Shown: positions 1 through 8,070 of the stretch, piece after piece | Numbering within the stretch: the stretch's first letter is position 1 | Layout: the number at the start of each line of letters is the position of its first letter | Source: Firm-04 sp045596625 | Lineage (GTDB): Bacteria > Bacillota > Clostridia > Oscillospirales > Ruminococcaceae | Reading direction: 5' to 3' | DNA: 64,000 nucleotides | Assembly: GCA_045596625.1 (NCBI GenBank) | Contig: JAZOCU010000054.1 | Location: forward strand, 372,001-436,000 | Program-made: the position numbers and the translations under genes | The notes under the pieces: model-generated | Databases searched by the model: none | Told to the model about the DNA's origin: nothing | Seen by the model: the letters and a program-made list of their open reading frames with translations, nothing else

Positions 1-1
1 T

Positions 2-1069
2 GATCAGAAAGAAACAGAAGAACGTATTACTGATCCTGAGCATTATGCTCATACCTTTGATACGTTCATTGTCGGACATTCCAATGAATTTGCTTATGCT
101 GCCTGTACGACCGTTGCAAAGTGTGAAGGGGAAAATACCTATAATCCTTTGTTTATCTATGGTCCTTCCGGCCTTGGCAAAACGCATCTGATCAATGCTA
201 TTTCACATGAAATGAAGAAGAATAATCCTGATCTCAATATTATCTACGTCAATGGTGAAACCTTTGCCAATGAGCTGATCGAAGCCATTCACCAGAAAAA
301 AGATACTTCCAAATTCCACGAAAAATATCGCAGTGCCGATGTTTTACTTGTAGATGACATTCAGTTTATCAGCGGGCGTGAAATAACGCAGGAAGAATTC
401 TTCCATACCTTCAATATTCTGCACAGTGCAGGAAAACAGATCGTTTTGACCTCTGACCGTCCTCCGAAGGAGATCAAAATTCTCAGTGATCGGATCCGCA
501 ATCGTTTCGAATCCGGTCTGATGGCTGATATCTCTGCACCGGAATTTGAAACAAGACTTGCAATCATTCAAAGAAAAGCAGAGCTTTTGAATTTCACAAT
601 TCCAAATGATGTTGCAATTTTCATTGCACAGCATCTCAGATCCAATATTCGTCAGCTTGAAGGCGCAGTAAAGAAGCTCAAAGCATTCAAGCATTTCGCC
701 GGATCTGCTCCTTCGATCTCAATGGCTCAGACTGTAATCCGAGAAATTCTGACCGATAATCAGCCAATTCCGATCACTGTAGAAAAAATCATCAACGAAG
801 TTGGTAATCTTTACGGTGTTACACCTGAAGATATTCGTTCCAACAAGCGCTCGGCGCTGATTTCTACCGCAAGAAAGATCGCGATCTATTTGGTACGTGT
901 TGTCACAGATCTTCCTCTTGCCTCAATCGGCAAAGAATTCGGTGACAGAGATCACTCTACGATCGTCTATGCTGTCAATAATGTATCCGAAAGTATTAAA
1001 AAAGACAGCGCATTGCGGGAATCAATCGAGAATATTATTAAAAATATTCGTGATGGCAGTGTAAAATAA
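2..1069 (+). CDS. dnaA: DnaA, chromosomal replication initiator (5' end cut by window)
   Basis: The reading frame is open from base 2, so the N-terminal domain I and linker lie outside the window; about 355 residues are visible. Walker A is GPSGLGKTH and Walker B is LLVDDIQF. The C-terminal domain IV carries the DnaA signature GDRDHSTIVYA, which contacts the DnaA box in family members. DnaA binds oriC as ATP oligomers, melts the origin and loads the helicase. It is followed by a 570-bp non-coding stretch and then dnaN, the usual Gram-positive origin order. The first internal ATG (149) lies just before Walker A and is not the true start. Confidence 0.97.
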   Translation, partial: DQKETEERITDPEHYAHTFDTFIVGHSNEFAYAACTTVAKCEGENTYNPLFIYGPSGLGKTHLINAISHEMKKNNPDLNIIYVNGETFANELIEAIHQKKDTSKFHEKYRSADVLLVDDIQFISGREITQEEFFHTFNILHSAGKQIVLTSDRPPKEIKILSDRIRNRFESGLMADISAPEFETRLAIIQRKAELLNFTIPNDVAIFIAQHLRSNIRQLEGAVKKLKAFKHFAGSAPSISMAQTVIREILTDNQPIPITVEKIINEVGNLYGVTPEDIRSNKRSALISTARKIAIYLVRVVTDLPLASIGKEFGDRDHSTIVYAVNNVSESIKKDSALRESIENIIKNIRDGSVK

Positions 1070-1226
1070 CAGAGAAATTCATGGAACCTATCCAAAAAAA
1101 TTCCACTCCTTTGTGCAGATTGCATTTCCATGTTTTTTCCTGTCGAAAGAACTCTTCTGTGAGACAATCAACTCACTGGAAAATTCATGAGACAGTCTAT
1201 TGAGAAAAAATGATGAAAACTTTCGA

Positions 1227-1246
1227 TTTTCAACACCTGTTGAAAA
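1227..1246. repeat. Perfect inverted pair of TTTTCAACA 9-mers
   Basis: TTTTCAACA (1227-1235) and TGTTGAAAA (1238-1246) form a perfect inverted repeat with a 2-bp CC centre. A third copy, TGTTGAAAA, is at 1313-1321. They differ from the DnaA box TTATCCACA at two or three positions and may be divergent DnaA sites or the target of another origin-binding protein. Confidence 0.55.
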
Positions 1247-1539
1247 TATTGTGAAGAAAATGGCTCGTATTTTCGATAATTCTACTGTTTTCCTCATGAC
1301 ATTCCTCTGAATTGTTGAAAATACAGGCTCTATACTCTTTGTATTGACAGTTTCCACAGAGTTTTCCACATTCTTTTCTCAATATTCCACCCTCTCCACT
1401 ATCCCGTTCATGTTAAAAACTGCTTTCCACTTTTCCAAAAAATCTTCACATTGCCAAGTGGAAAAATGTAATGATAAGATCCGGATTTCTTTTCCAGATG
1501 ATACTTGCTTTTTCAAGAGTCGTTATGTGTACTTTGCAC

Positions 1540-1597
1540 TTTTCCACCGACTCTACTAATACTACTATCTTTTATTTACCTATTTTATTTGATAAGA
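1540..1597. other. Candidate DnaA-trio and DNA unwinding element
   Basis: The DnaA-box-like TTTTCCACC (1540-1548) is followed by a 4-nt spacer and then CTA CTA ATA CTA CTA (1553-1567). On the lower strand this reads as repeated 3'-GAT triplets, the pattern described as the DnaA-trio of the bacterial basal unwinding system. The next 30 bp are almost pure AT with several T-tracts, as expected for the strand-opening site. The pattern is seen directly; the function is inferred from the Bacillus model. Confidence 0.65.
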
Positions 1598-1639
1598 GTG
1601 CTGTGCTGCTGCTTTGCAGGCAGTCAGAAAGGATATGCT

Positions 1640-2749
1640 ATGAAGTTTACCTGTCAGAAAAAAGATATTGCCGAAGTGTTGCCGAATGTTGGTAAAGCTG
1701 CCAGCATGAAAACACCTATGGAAGCATTGTCTGCTATTCAGCTCCGCAGTACCGATCAACAGCTTGAGCTGACCGGTTATGATCTTGAACTGGGCATTCG
1801 TACCTTGATTCCTGCTGTAATCGAAGAAAATGGTGTTATTCTTGTTGACAGCCGATTGTTTTCTGAAGTCGTCCGCAAGATGCCCGATGGAATTCTGACG
1901 GTTACCACAGATGAGCATCTGAAGATCACAATTGTAGGCGGTGGCACAGAATGTCAGCTTGCCGGTATGAATGCTGATGAATATCCTGATTTGCCGGATA
2001 TTGAACAGCAGCAAGGTGCAGTGATTCCACAAGGCTTACTGAAAAAAATGATAGAACAGACCATTTATGCTGTTTCTCTGGATGAAACAAAGCCTATTTT
2101 CACCGGTGAATTGATTGAGATGGACGGCAATATGCTGAATATTGTTGCTCTCGATAATTATCGCATGGCGTTGCGTAGTGAACCTCTTGTCGGACAAGAG
2201 CCAATGAAATTTGTCGTACCTTCTAAGGCATTACGTGAAATTCATCATTTGCTGACAGAGGATGATGAGAATAAAAATCCTTGTATCATTCGTCTGGATC
2301 AGCATCATGCAATTTTTGAGATCCATGGATATTTGGTATATACTCGGCTGCTTGCCGGTGAATTTGTCAATTATCGCCGCAGCATTCCCGAAAATTCCAA
2401 AACACAGGTTACTGTAAATCGACGTGAATTGATCGAAAGTCTGGAGCGCTGCGCTTTGCTGATCAGTGAAAAGAATAAAACTGCTGTTCGTTTCCAGTTT
2501 GAAGACGGAAAAGTTCTGATAAGCTGTCAGAATGTGATCGGCAGTGTCGGAGACCAGCTCAATTGTGATATGTCCGGTGAGCGTTTGACCATCGGATTCA
2601 ATAATCGATATCTGCTGGATGCTGTTCGTGCAGTACAAGGAGATCGTGTTCGTATTTTCCTCAGTGAAGCAAATCGTGCTGTAAAAATCATGGAAGCTGA
2701 TGGAGAAGGCAGCATCGCGATTGTAATGCCTGTACAAGTACGCGGTTGA
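1640..2749 (+). CDS. dnaN: DNA polymerase III beta sliding clamp
   Basis: Ring-shaped processivity clamp for the replicative polymerase, also bound by repair proteins. The start MKFTCQKKDI is chosen because AGAAAGG (1627-1633) lies just upstream; the frame stays open for another 45 codons upstream but that part is poor protein and overlaps the origin. The 369-residue length fits the family. The sequence ends with IVMPVQVRG, like the conserved C-terminal MPxR clamp tail. It sits directly after oriC and is followed within 25 bp by the S4 protein and then recF, so the three are probably co-transcribed. Confidence 0.96.
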   Translation: MKFTCQKKDIAEVLPNVGKAASMKTPMEALSAIQLRSTDQQLELTGYDLELGIRTLIPAVIEENGVILVDSRLFSEVVRKMPDGILTVTTDEHLKITIVGGGTECQLAGMNADEYPDLPDIEQQQGAVIPQGLLKKMIEQTIYAVSLDETKPIFTGELIEMDGNMLNIVALDNYRMALRSEPLVGQEPMKFVVPSKALREIHHLLTEDDENKNPCIIRLDQHHAIFEIHGYLVYTRLLAGEFVNYRRSIPENSKTQVTVNRRELIESLERCALLISEKNKTAVRFQFEDGKVLISCQNVIGSVGDQLNCDMSGERLTIGFNNRYLLDAVRAVQGDRVRIFLSEANRAVKIMEADGEGSIAIVMPVQVRG

Positions 2750-2773
2750 TTTTTGAATTTGGAGTTTTTGTTT

Positions 2774-3019
2774 ATGAAGCAAGAAATCGAACGCATGGAA
2801 ACAGAAATCAAAACGCCGTTTATTAAGCTGGAACAGCTTCTGAAACTTTCCGGGTTGACTGATACCGGTGGTTTTGCAAAAGAACTGATCCAGAAAGGAC
2901 AGGTTTCTGTCAATGGCGAGATCTGTACCATGAGAGGTAAAAAAATTCGCAACGGTGATGTAGTAACAGTTGAACATTTTGAAGTTACTGTGATTGCACC
3001 CATAGAAGAAGAAGTTTGA
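2774..3019 (+). CDS. yaaA: S4-domain RNA-binding protein (YaaA type)
   Basis: A protein of 81 residues made almost only of one S4 fold: a LEQLLKLSGL start, then GGFAKELIQKGQVSVNG and GKKIRNGDVV. Small S4 proteins between dnaN and recF are conserved in Firmicutes and are thought to bind structured RNA, possibly rRNA, but their job is not settled. ATG 2774 is preferred because GGAG (2761-2764) is 9 nt upstream; an upstream TTG at 2753 lacks a site. It lies 24 bp after dnaN and about 30 bp before recF. Confidence 0.85.
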   Translation: MKQEIERMETEIKTPFIKLEQLLKLSGLTDTGGFAKELIQKGQVSVNGEICTMRGKKIRNGDVVTVEHFEVTVIAPIEEEV

Positions 3020-3050
3020 TCAGAGGATTCGGCAGAAAGGCTTGAGGCAT

Positions 3051-4190
3051 ATGCGCGTTACCTATCTTGAGGCAGATGGCTTTCGAAATTTGCAATCTGT
3101 GCAGATGTCACCTCATTCCTCATTGAATCTGATTATTGGAAATAATGCGCAGGGGAAAACAAATCTGTTGGAATCGATCTGGTCTTGTACCGGATGCCGC
3201 AGTTTCCGCGGTGCAAAGGATTGGGATTATATCGCGCTGCAAAAACCATTGATGTCCTTAAAGCTTCGTTTTCAGGATGAACAACGTGAGCAGGAGATCA
3301 TTATTCGGATGCAGCGTGAAGGAAAACAAAAAAAGATTTTCTTAAATCGAGTTCCGATTCAAGGTACAAGTCGGTTGTTTTCTCAGTTTCAATGTGTTAT
3401 TTTTTCTCCGGATGACAGAGAACTGATCCGAAGCGGTCCTGAAAAACGGCGTGTTTTCATGGATCTTTGCGGATCTCAGCTTACGCCCGGTATGCTTGGA
3501 TGCTTTCGTCGGTTTGAACAGCTTACTGCTCAGCGCAATGCAATGCTGAAACAAATCGGTATCGGTAAAGGATCTGTGCAGGATCTTTCTGATTGGGATA
3601 TGCAGCTTGCAGCATATGGCAGTATGCTGACTTGTCTGCGTTATGCTTATCTGAAACAGCTTTCCAAAGTATGCGCATCGCTATATGATCGCATTACCGA
3701 TGGAAAAGAAAAGCTGACGCTTTCTTATCATTCCAATTTATTTCGCAATAGTGAAATTCCGTCTTCTCCTACGATGGAAATGAAGGAATATTATAGGGAA
3801 GCGCTCAGAAAATCCATACGGGATGATGTGCGGTTGGGATATACGGCAAAAGGTGCCGGCAGAGACGATTTTATTTGTAAGGTCAATGGGCTTTCTGTAA
3901 GGGATTACGGTTCTCAAGGACAGCAAAAAAGTACAGCTTTGGTATTAAAGCTGGGACAGGCATCTGTATTTTATGAGAAAAAAGAACAGACTCCGGTTAT
4001 TCTGCTGGATGATGTGATGGGTGAACTGGATGCCGGAAGAAGAAATCTTGTCTATGATACTGTAAAAGACATGCAGGTCTTTTTAACAGCTTGCAACGGA
4101 GAAAATATTTGCCGTAACAACGAAAAAGATGAAGATCATGCTGTGTTTTATATGGAAAACGGAATGCTGACTCAAAAAGAGTTTTTATGA
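3051..4190 (+). CDS. recF: RecF, recombination and gap-repair ATPase
   Basis: SMC-like ABC ATPase that helps load RecA at single-strand gaps and restart replication. Walker A is GNNAQGKTN near residue 35, the signature segment SQGQQKST lies near residue 285, and Walker B is VILLDDVMGELD near residue 315. Length (379 aa) is close to the usual 360-375. ATG 3051 follows AGAAAGG with 10 nt spacing; the in-frame TTG three codons earlier is less likely. It is part of the dnaN-S4-recF-remB-gyrB run. Confidence 0.95.
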   Translation: MRVTYLEADGFRNLQSVQMSPHSSLNLIIGNNAQGKTNLLESIWSCTGCRSFRGAKDWDYIALQKPLMSLKLRFQDEQREQEIIIRMQREGKQKKIFLNRVPIQGTSRLFSQFQCVIFSPDDRELIRSGPEKRRVFMDLCGSQLTPGMLGCFRRFEQLTAQRNAMLKQIGIGKGSVQDLSDWDMQLAAYGSMLTCLRYAYLKQLSKVCASLYDRITDGKEKLTLSYHSNLFRNSEIPSSPTMEMKEYYREALRKSIRDDVRLGYTAKGAGRDDFICKVNGLSVRDYGSQGQQKSTALVLKLGQASVFYEKKEQTPVILLDDVMGELDAGRRNLVYDTVKDMQVFLTACNGENICRNNEKDEDHAVFYMENGMLTQKEFL

Positions 4191-4205
4191 AATAACGGAG
4201 TTATT

Positions 4206-4466
4206 ATGTATATTCATCTTGGTGAGGATATTTCAGTGCATGACAGCACTGTTATGGGAATCTTTGATCTAGAGAATACTACTATCGGAAAAGATACAAG
4301 GATCTATCTGGATCGATTGGAGAAAAAAGGCTGTGTGGTAAATGTTTCATCGGAAATGCCGAAAAGCTTTGTGGTATGCTTTGAACCGGATACCGGTATC
4401 GAAACAGCCTATATTTCTTCTATTTCGGTAACCACTTTGAAAAAACGTGCTAAAACGATGTTTTAA
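4206..4466 (+). CDS. remB: RemB-like DUF370 regulatory protein
   Basis: A protein of 86 residues starting MYIHLGEDISV, with the family's patterns around IFDLENTTIG and TAYISSISVTTLKKR. DUF370 includes RemA and RemB, regulators of biofilm matrix genes in Bacillus subtilis; the copy between recF and gyrB (YaaB) corresponds to RemB. RemA is a ring-forming DNA-binding protein, whereas RemB is less understood. It lies 15 bp after recF, in the conserved position, so it is likely part of the same transcript. Confidence 0.85.
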   Translation: MYIHLGEDISVHDSTVMGIFDLENTTIGKDTRIYLDRLEKKGCVVNVSSEMPKSFVVCFEPDTGIETAYISSISVTTLKKRAKTMF

Positions 4467-4492
4467 TATTATTTTATTTTGGTAAGAAAGGA

Positions 4493-4512
4493 ATTCCGAC
4501 AAGAGTCGGAAT
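4493..4512 (+). promoter_or_regulatory. Hairpin in the gyrB leader, between an SD and the start region
   Basis: ATTCCGAC (4493-4500), loop AAGA, GTCGGAAT (4505-4512): a perfect 8-bp stem with no U-tract, so not a terminator. It directly follows a strong SD-like AAGAAAGGA (4484-4492). If folded, it would bring that SD to about 11 nt from ATG 4524. A second SD-like AAAGGA serves ATG 4542. Confidence 0.5.
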
Positions 4513-4541
4513 CGGTGATTGTCATGCAAAAGGATGAGCTT

Positions 4542-6473
4542 ATGTCGCCGGAGCTTTCTGCAGAAAGCTATGATGAAAATCAGATACAAGTGCTAGAAGG
4601 ACTTGAAGCTGTTCGGAAACGTCCCGGTATGTATATTGGTACCACCGGTATCGGCGGTCTGCATCATCTGGTTTATGAGATCGTGGATAATTCCATTGAT
4701 GAAGCACTTGCCGGATTCTGTACACATATTCAAGTTGAAATTCTTCCCGGAGATGTGATTCGTGTCACCGATAATGGCCGCGGTATTCCTGTAGGTATCC
4801 ATCCGAAGGAAGGAGTATCTGCTGCAACTGTAGTATATACCGTATTGCATGCAGGCGGTAAATTCGGTGGCGGCGGATACAAAGTAGCCGGTGGTCTGCA
4901 TGGTGTTGGTGCTTCGGTCGTAAATGCACTTTCCGAATGGCTGGAATTAACAGTCTGGGATGGTACTCATTCCTATTTCCAGCGATTCGAACGGGGTCAT
5001 TATGATGAAGAATTAAAAATCACCGGCGATACACAGAAGCATGGTACTTCTGTATGCTTTAAGCCGGATGCTGACATTTTTGAAGAAACAACGGTATTTG
5101 AATATGAAATTTTGGAAAAAAGACTGAGAGAACAGGCTTTTTTGAATGCAGGATTGACGATTACACTTGCTGATCTCCGTGATCCAGAAGAAGAACGCAG
5201 CGAGACCATGTGCTATGAAGGTGGAATCCGACAGTTTATTGATCATATTCATGCAACCAAAGGTCTGGAATCTATTTCTGATCAAGTGATTTATTTTTCC
5301 GGATCAAAGGGAGATAATTCCGTTGAGATTGCAATGCAGTATAATGACAGCTATAGTGATCTGATCCTTTCTTTTGCCAATAATGTGCATACAACTGATG
5401 GCGGTATGCATGAAAATGGTTTCCGTAATGCATTGACCAAAACGATCAATGAATATGGCAAACGCTTTGGTTTATTGAAAGATGACAATAAACTCATGGG
5501 TGAAGATGTCAGAGAAGGATTGACTGCAATTATTTCCGTAAAGCTGACGGATTGTCAGTTTGAAAGTCAGACAAAAGTAAAACTTGGAAATCCTGAGATC
5601 AAGCCTTTTGTAGAAAGCATTGTAACCGAAAAGCTGATGGATTATCTGCAAGAAAATCCTACGGTTGCTGCTGCAATTTTTGAAAAGAGTCAAGCAGCAC
5701 AGCGAGCCAGAGAAGCTGCAAAAAAGGCGCGTGAAACTGCAAGAAGAAAATCTGCGATGGAATCGGCATCACTGCCCGGTAAGCTTGCTGATTGTTCAGA
5801 GCGTGATGTACAATATACCGAAATCTATATCGTCGAGGGTGATTCCGCAGGTGGTTCTGCAAAAGAAGGCAGAGATCGTCGGTATCAGGCAATTTTGCCT
5901 CTCTGGGGTAAAATGCTCAATGTGGAACGTGTTCGTATCGATAAGGTTTACGGTAATGATAAGCTGCAGCCGGTAGTCACTGCACTGGGTACTTCCATCG
6001 GTGAAGATTTCGATATCACAAAGTTGCGTTACGGTAAAGTAATAATCATGGCCGATGCTGATGTGGATGGATGTCATATCCGTACGCTTCTGTTGACATT
6101 CTTCTTCCGTTTTATGCGTCCTTTGATAGAAAATGGCAATGTATATATTGCGCAGCCGCCGCTGTATCGTGTTTCAAAAGGCAAGCAGCATCATTATGCC
6201 TACAGTGATGAACAAAGAGATCAGCTGATTGCAGAGCTTTCTGCCGGCGGTGCAAAACTTGATATTCAGCGTTATAAAGGTCTTGGTGAAATGGATCCTG
6301 TACAACTTTGGGAAACAACAATGGATCCTGAAACCAGAACGATGATTCAAGTGCAGATGGAAGATGCAATACGTGCAGATGAGATCGTATCCATTCTGAT
6401 GGGTGATAAAGTGCAGCCCAGACGTGAGTTTATCGAAAATAATGCAAAATATGCTGTCAATCTGGATGTTTGA
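4542..6473 (+). CDS. gyrB: DNA gyrase subunit B
   Basis: ATPase subunit of gyrase, which adds negative supercoils with GyrA. The GHKL fold shows VLEGLEAVRKRPGMYIG at the N-terminus, DNGRGIP, and GGLHGVGASVVNALS; the TOPRIM domain has EGDSAGGSA and DADVDG. The 643-residue length matches Gram-positive GyrB. ATG 4542 is preferred because AAAGGA sits 8 nt upstream; ATG 4524 or GTG 4515 remain possible, especially if the leader hairpin acts in initiation. Two YcxB-like genes separate it from gyrA, which is otherwise usually adjacent. Confidence 0.95.
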   Translation: MSPELSAESYDENQIQVLEGLEAVRKRPGMYIGTTGIGGLHHLVYEIVDNSIDEALAGFCTHIQVEILPGDVIRVTDNGRGIPVGIHPKEGVSAATVVYTVLHAGGKFGGGGYKVAGGLHGVGASVVNALSEWLELTVWDGTHSYFQRFERGHYDEELKITGDTQKHGTSVCFKPDADIFEETTVFEYEILEKRLREQAFLNAGLTITLADLRDPEEERSETMCYEGGIRQFIDHIHATKGLESISDQVIYFSGSKGDNSVEIAMQYNDSYSDLILSFANNVHTTDGGMHENGFRNALTKTINEYGKRFGLLKDDNKLMGEDVREGLTAIISVKLTDCQFESQTKVKLGNPEIKPFVESIVTEKLMDYLQENPTVAAAIFEKSQAAQRAREAAKKARETARRKSAMESASLPGKLADCSERDVQYTEIYIVEGDSAGGSAKEGRDRRYQAILPLWGKMLNVERVRIDKVYGNDKLQPVVTALGTSIGEDFDITKLRYGKVIIMADADVDGCHIRTLLLTFFFRFMRPLIENGNVYIAQPPLYRVSKGKQHHYAYSDEQRDQLIAELSAGGAKLDIQRYKGLGEMDPVQLWETTMDPETRTMIQVQMEDAIRADEIVSILMGDKVQPRREFIENNAKYAVNLDV

Positions 6474-6491
6474 CAAAGATTGGAGTAGAAT

Positions 6492-7331
6492 ATGGCAACT
6501 GAAGAAAAACTGTTTTCATTGCAAAATCATCTGGAAGATGCAGATTTTGAAGATGTTTTCCGTGTATATCTGGAAAATGAGCGTAGGGATCGTAAATTTG
6601 CTTTGCTCATTTGTATTGTACTTGCTGTCGTTTGTATCGTATTGCTTATCGTCTTGAAAAACATCTCATTTGCGTTTTATTCAGTAGGATGTATTGTTGT
6701 TGGCATTGCTTATATCAAAGTACCTGCTAATCGTAAATTTCTTGCAACTACTCGTCTTTTAATGGGCGATCATCAGAATGTTACATTCTATCCTCATGAA
6801 ATTTATGTAGAGGAGCTTTATGATTCCGATGAAGCATTCGGTGAAATGATTTCTGAGGAAGAAGATTCTGATCAGGGTGTGTCACTGAAAACCGGCAATA
6901 TGATGGCATATGAAAATGAACATGGTTTTCTGTTTGCTGATGGTAAAATCGCCAATTTATTTTCGTATATTCCTAAGCGGATTTTGACAGAAGAACAAAT
7001 TGAGAATGTACGCGAATTTGCAAAAGAACGCTGTTCCCGTGGATATACTCTGATGGAAATGAATTTCCATATTATTGATCAGGAAGAAACGTTGCAGGAT
7101 GAACAGCCTGATGAAGATGCTTTGGATGAACGTGGTGTTTATTATGGTGCAAAGCGTCTCCGTATTCGTAATGAGGATGGTACTCGTGCTCTGCTTGATG
7201 AGAATCATATAGAAAAAGACGATACAATCGTTGATGAGAATACCGAAGCAGAACAAGATGTATCGGATGAAACGGAAGTTATTGATTCTCAAAAGGATAC
7301 ATTGGATGAATCCACAGAGGAAGAAGTGTAA
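6492..7331 (+). CDS. YcxB-like membrane protein, first of a pair
   Basis: A protein of 279 residues. A short cytosolic start is followed by two hydrophobic helices at about residues 36-75 (FALLICIVLAVVCIVLLIV, then FAFYSVGCIVVGIAYI), a soluble region resembling the YcxB C-terminal domain, with HGFLFADGKIANLFSYIPKRILTEEQ around residues 135-165, and a very acidic tail rich in Asp, Glu and Thr. The YcxB call rests on the two-helix layout and the IPKR turn and is tentative. GGAG lies 6 nt before the ATG. It is 18 bp after gyrB and 15 bp before a related gene, so it probably travels in the gyrB-gyrA transcript. Confidence 0.7.
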   Translation: MATEEKLFSLQNHLEDADFEDVFRVYLENERRDRKFALLICIVLAVVCIVLLIVLKNISFAFYSVGCIVVGIAYIKVPANRKFLATTRLLMGDHQNVTFYPHEIYVEELYDSDEAFGEMISEEEDSDQGVSLKTGNMMAYENEHGFLFADGKIANLFSYIPKRILTEEQIENVREFAKERCSRGYTLMEMNFHIIDQEETLQDEQPDEDALDERGVYYGAKRLRIRNEDGTRALLDENHIEKDDTIVDENTEAEQDVSDETEVIDSQKDTLDESTEEEV

Positions 7332-7346
7332 ACGGAAGGAAATTGC

Positions 7347-8039
7347 ATGAATCAAAATCGTGAACCGCAAATGCAGCGTAGCTATCATATTCCGTTATCG
7401 CTGTTTCAAAAGGCATTTATTACGTTTCAAAAAAAATTTGTTTTTCCCAGAAATTGGATTTTATCGGCAATCCTTGCAATCGTTGCTTTCATTTATGTGG
7501 ATGCTGCAATCAAGGATTCTTCCAATTATCTCTCATATTTGCTGATCATTATTTGTATTTCAATGATCTTTGTGCTGTGGTATAATCCCAGAAAGCTCAG
7601 ACGTTCTTTGTTTGAATCCATGAAAGAGCTGGAACAGGATATTTATCATCTTTCTGTTTTTGAAGACGGATTGACAATTGCAACTGAAGATCAGCCGGAG
7701 CCTGCAGCCGATATGCAGGAACAATCGGATACAGAAGAAGTATCGGAATGCAGCGAAGAAAATGCACCATCCGAATCCGATCAGAACGGTTTTCGGCAGC
7801 TTTTTGATGAGGTTGATGTGTCGAATGCTCCTATGCAAATTGAGCCGACTGTCATTCCCTTTGAAAAAGGTGTGAAAATATTGGAATACCCTGAATTTTT
7901 TATGGTCTATCTTGTAAAACGGATGTTTTATGTGATTCCAAAATCAGAATTTTCTGAGGATGAGCAGATCCGACTTCGTATTCTGTTTACAGATCGATTA
8001 GCGGAAAGCTTTGTTCCTATGAAAGAATCCGAAACTTGA
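7347..8039 (+). CDS. YcxB-like membrane protein, second of a pair
   Basis: A protein of 230 residues with the same plan as its upstream neighbour: two helices at about residues 32-75 (WILSAILAIVAFIYVDAA and YLLIIICISMIFVLW), an acidic Glu/Ser-rich linker near 112-140, and a YcxB-like C-terminal segment, EYPEFFMVYLVKRMFYVIPK. In YcxB proteins this part is a soluble domain of unknown function. AAGGAA precedes the ATG. The pair probably arose by duplication, though the acidic region is at the tail in one and in the middle of the other. Function unknown. Confidence 0.72.
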   Translation: MNQNREPQMQRSYHIPLSLFQKAFITFQKKFVFPRNWILSAILAIVAFIYVDAAIKDSSNYLSYLLIIICISMIFVLWYNPRKLRRSLFESMKELEQDIYHLSVFEDGLTIATEDQPEPAADMQEQSDTEEVSECSEENAPSESDQNGFRQLFDEVDVSNAPMQIEPTVIPFEKGVKILEYPEFFMVYLVKRMFYVIPKSEFSEDEQIRLRILFTDRLAESFVPMKESET

Positions 8040-8070
8040 TTTCAAATTATGAAGAAAAGGATTTGATCGC

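Larger units (their letters stand above)
1070..1639. other. oriC-like dnaA-dnaN intergenic region
   Basis: This is a 570-bp AT-rich, non-coding spacer with many TTTCCAC or TTTCAAC-type 9-mers resembling DnaA boxes. The best are TTTCCACA (1351-1358), TTTTCCACA (1362-1370), TTTTCCACC (1540-1548), a reverse copy in AGTGGAAAA (1457-1465) and TGTTGAAAA (1238-1246, 1313-1321). The canonical box is TTATCCACA, so these are variants. The AT-rich end (1568-1597) after a trinucleotide run would be the unwinding element. The assignment as origin rests on motif density and on gene order; no function is shown here. No convincing gene is seen in the spacer. Confidence 0.8.
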
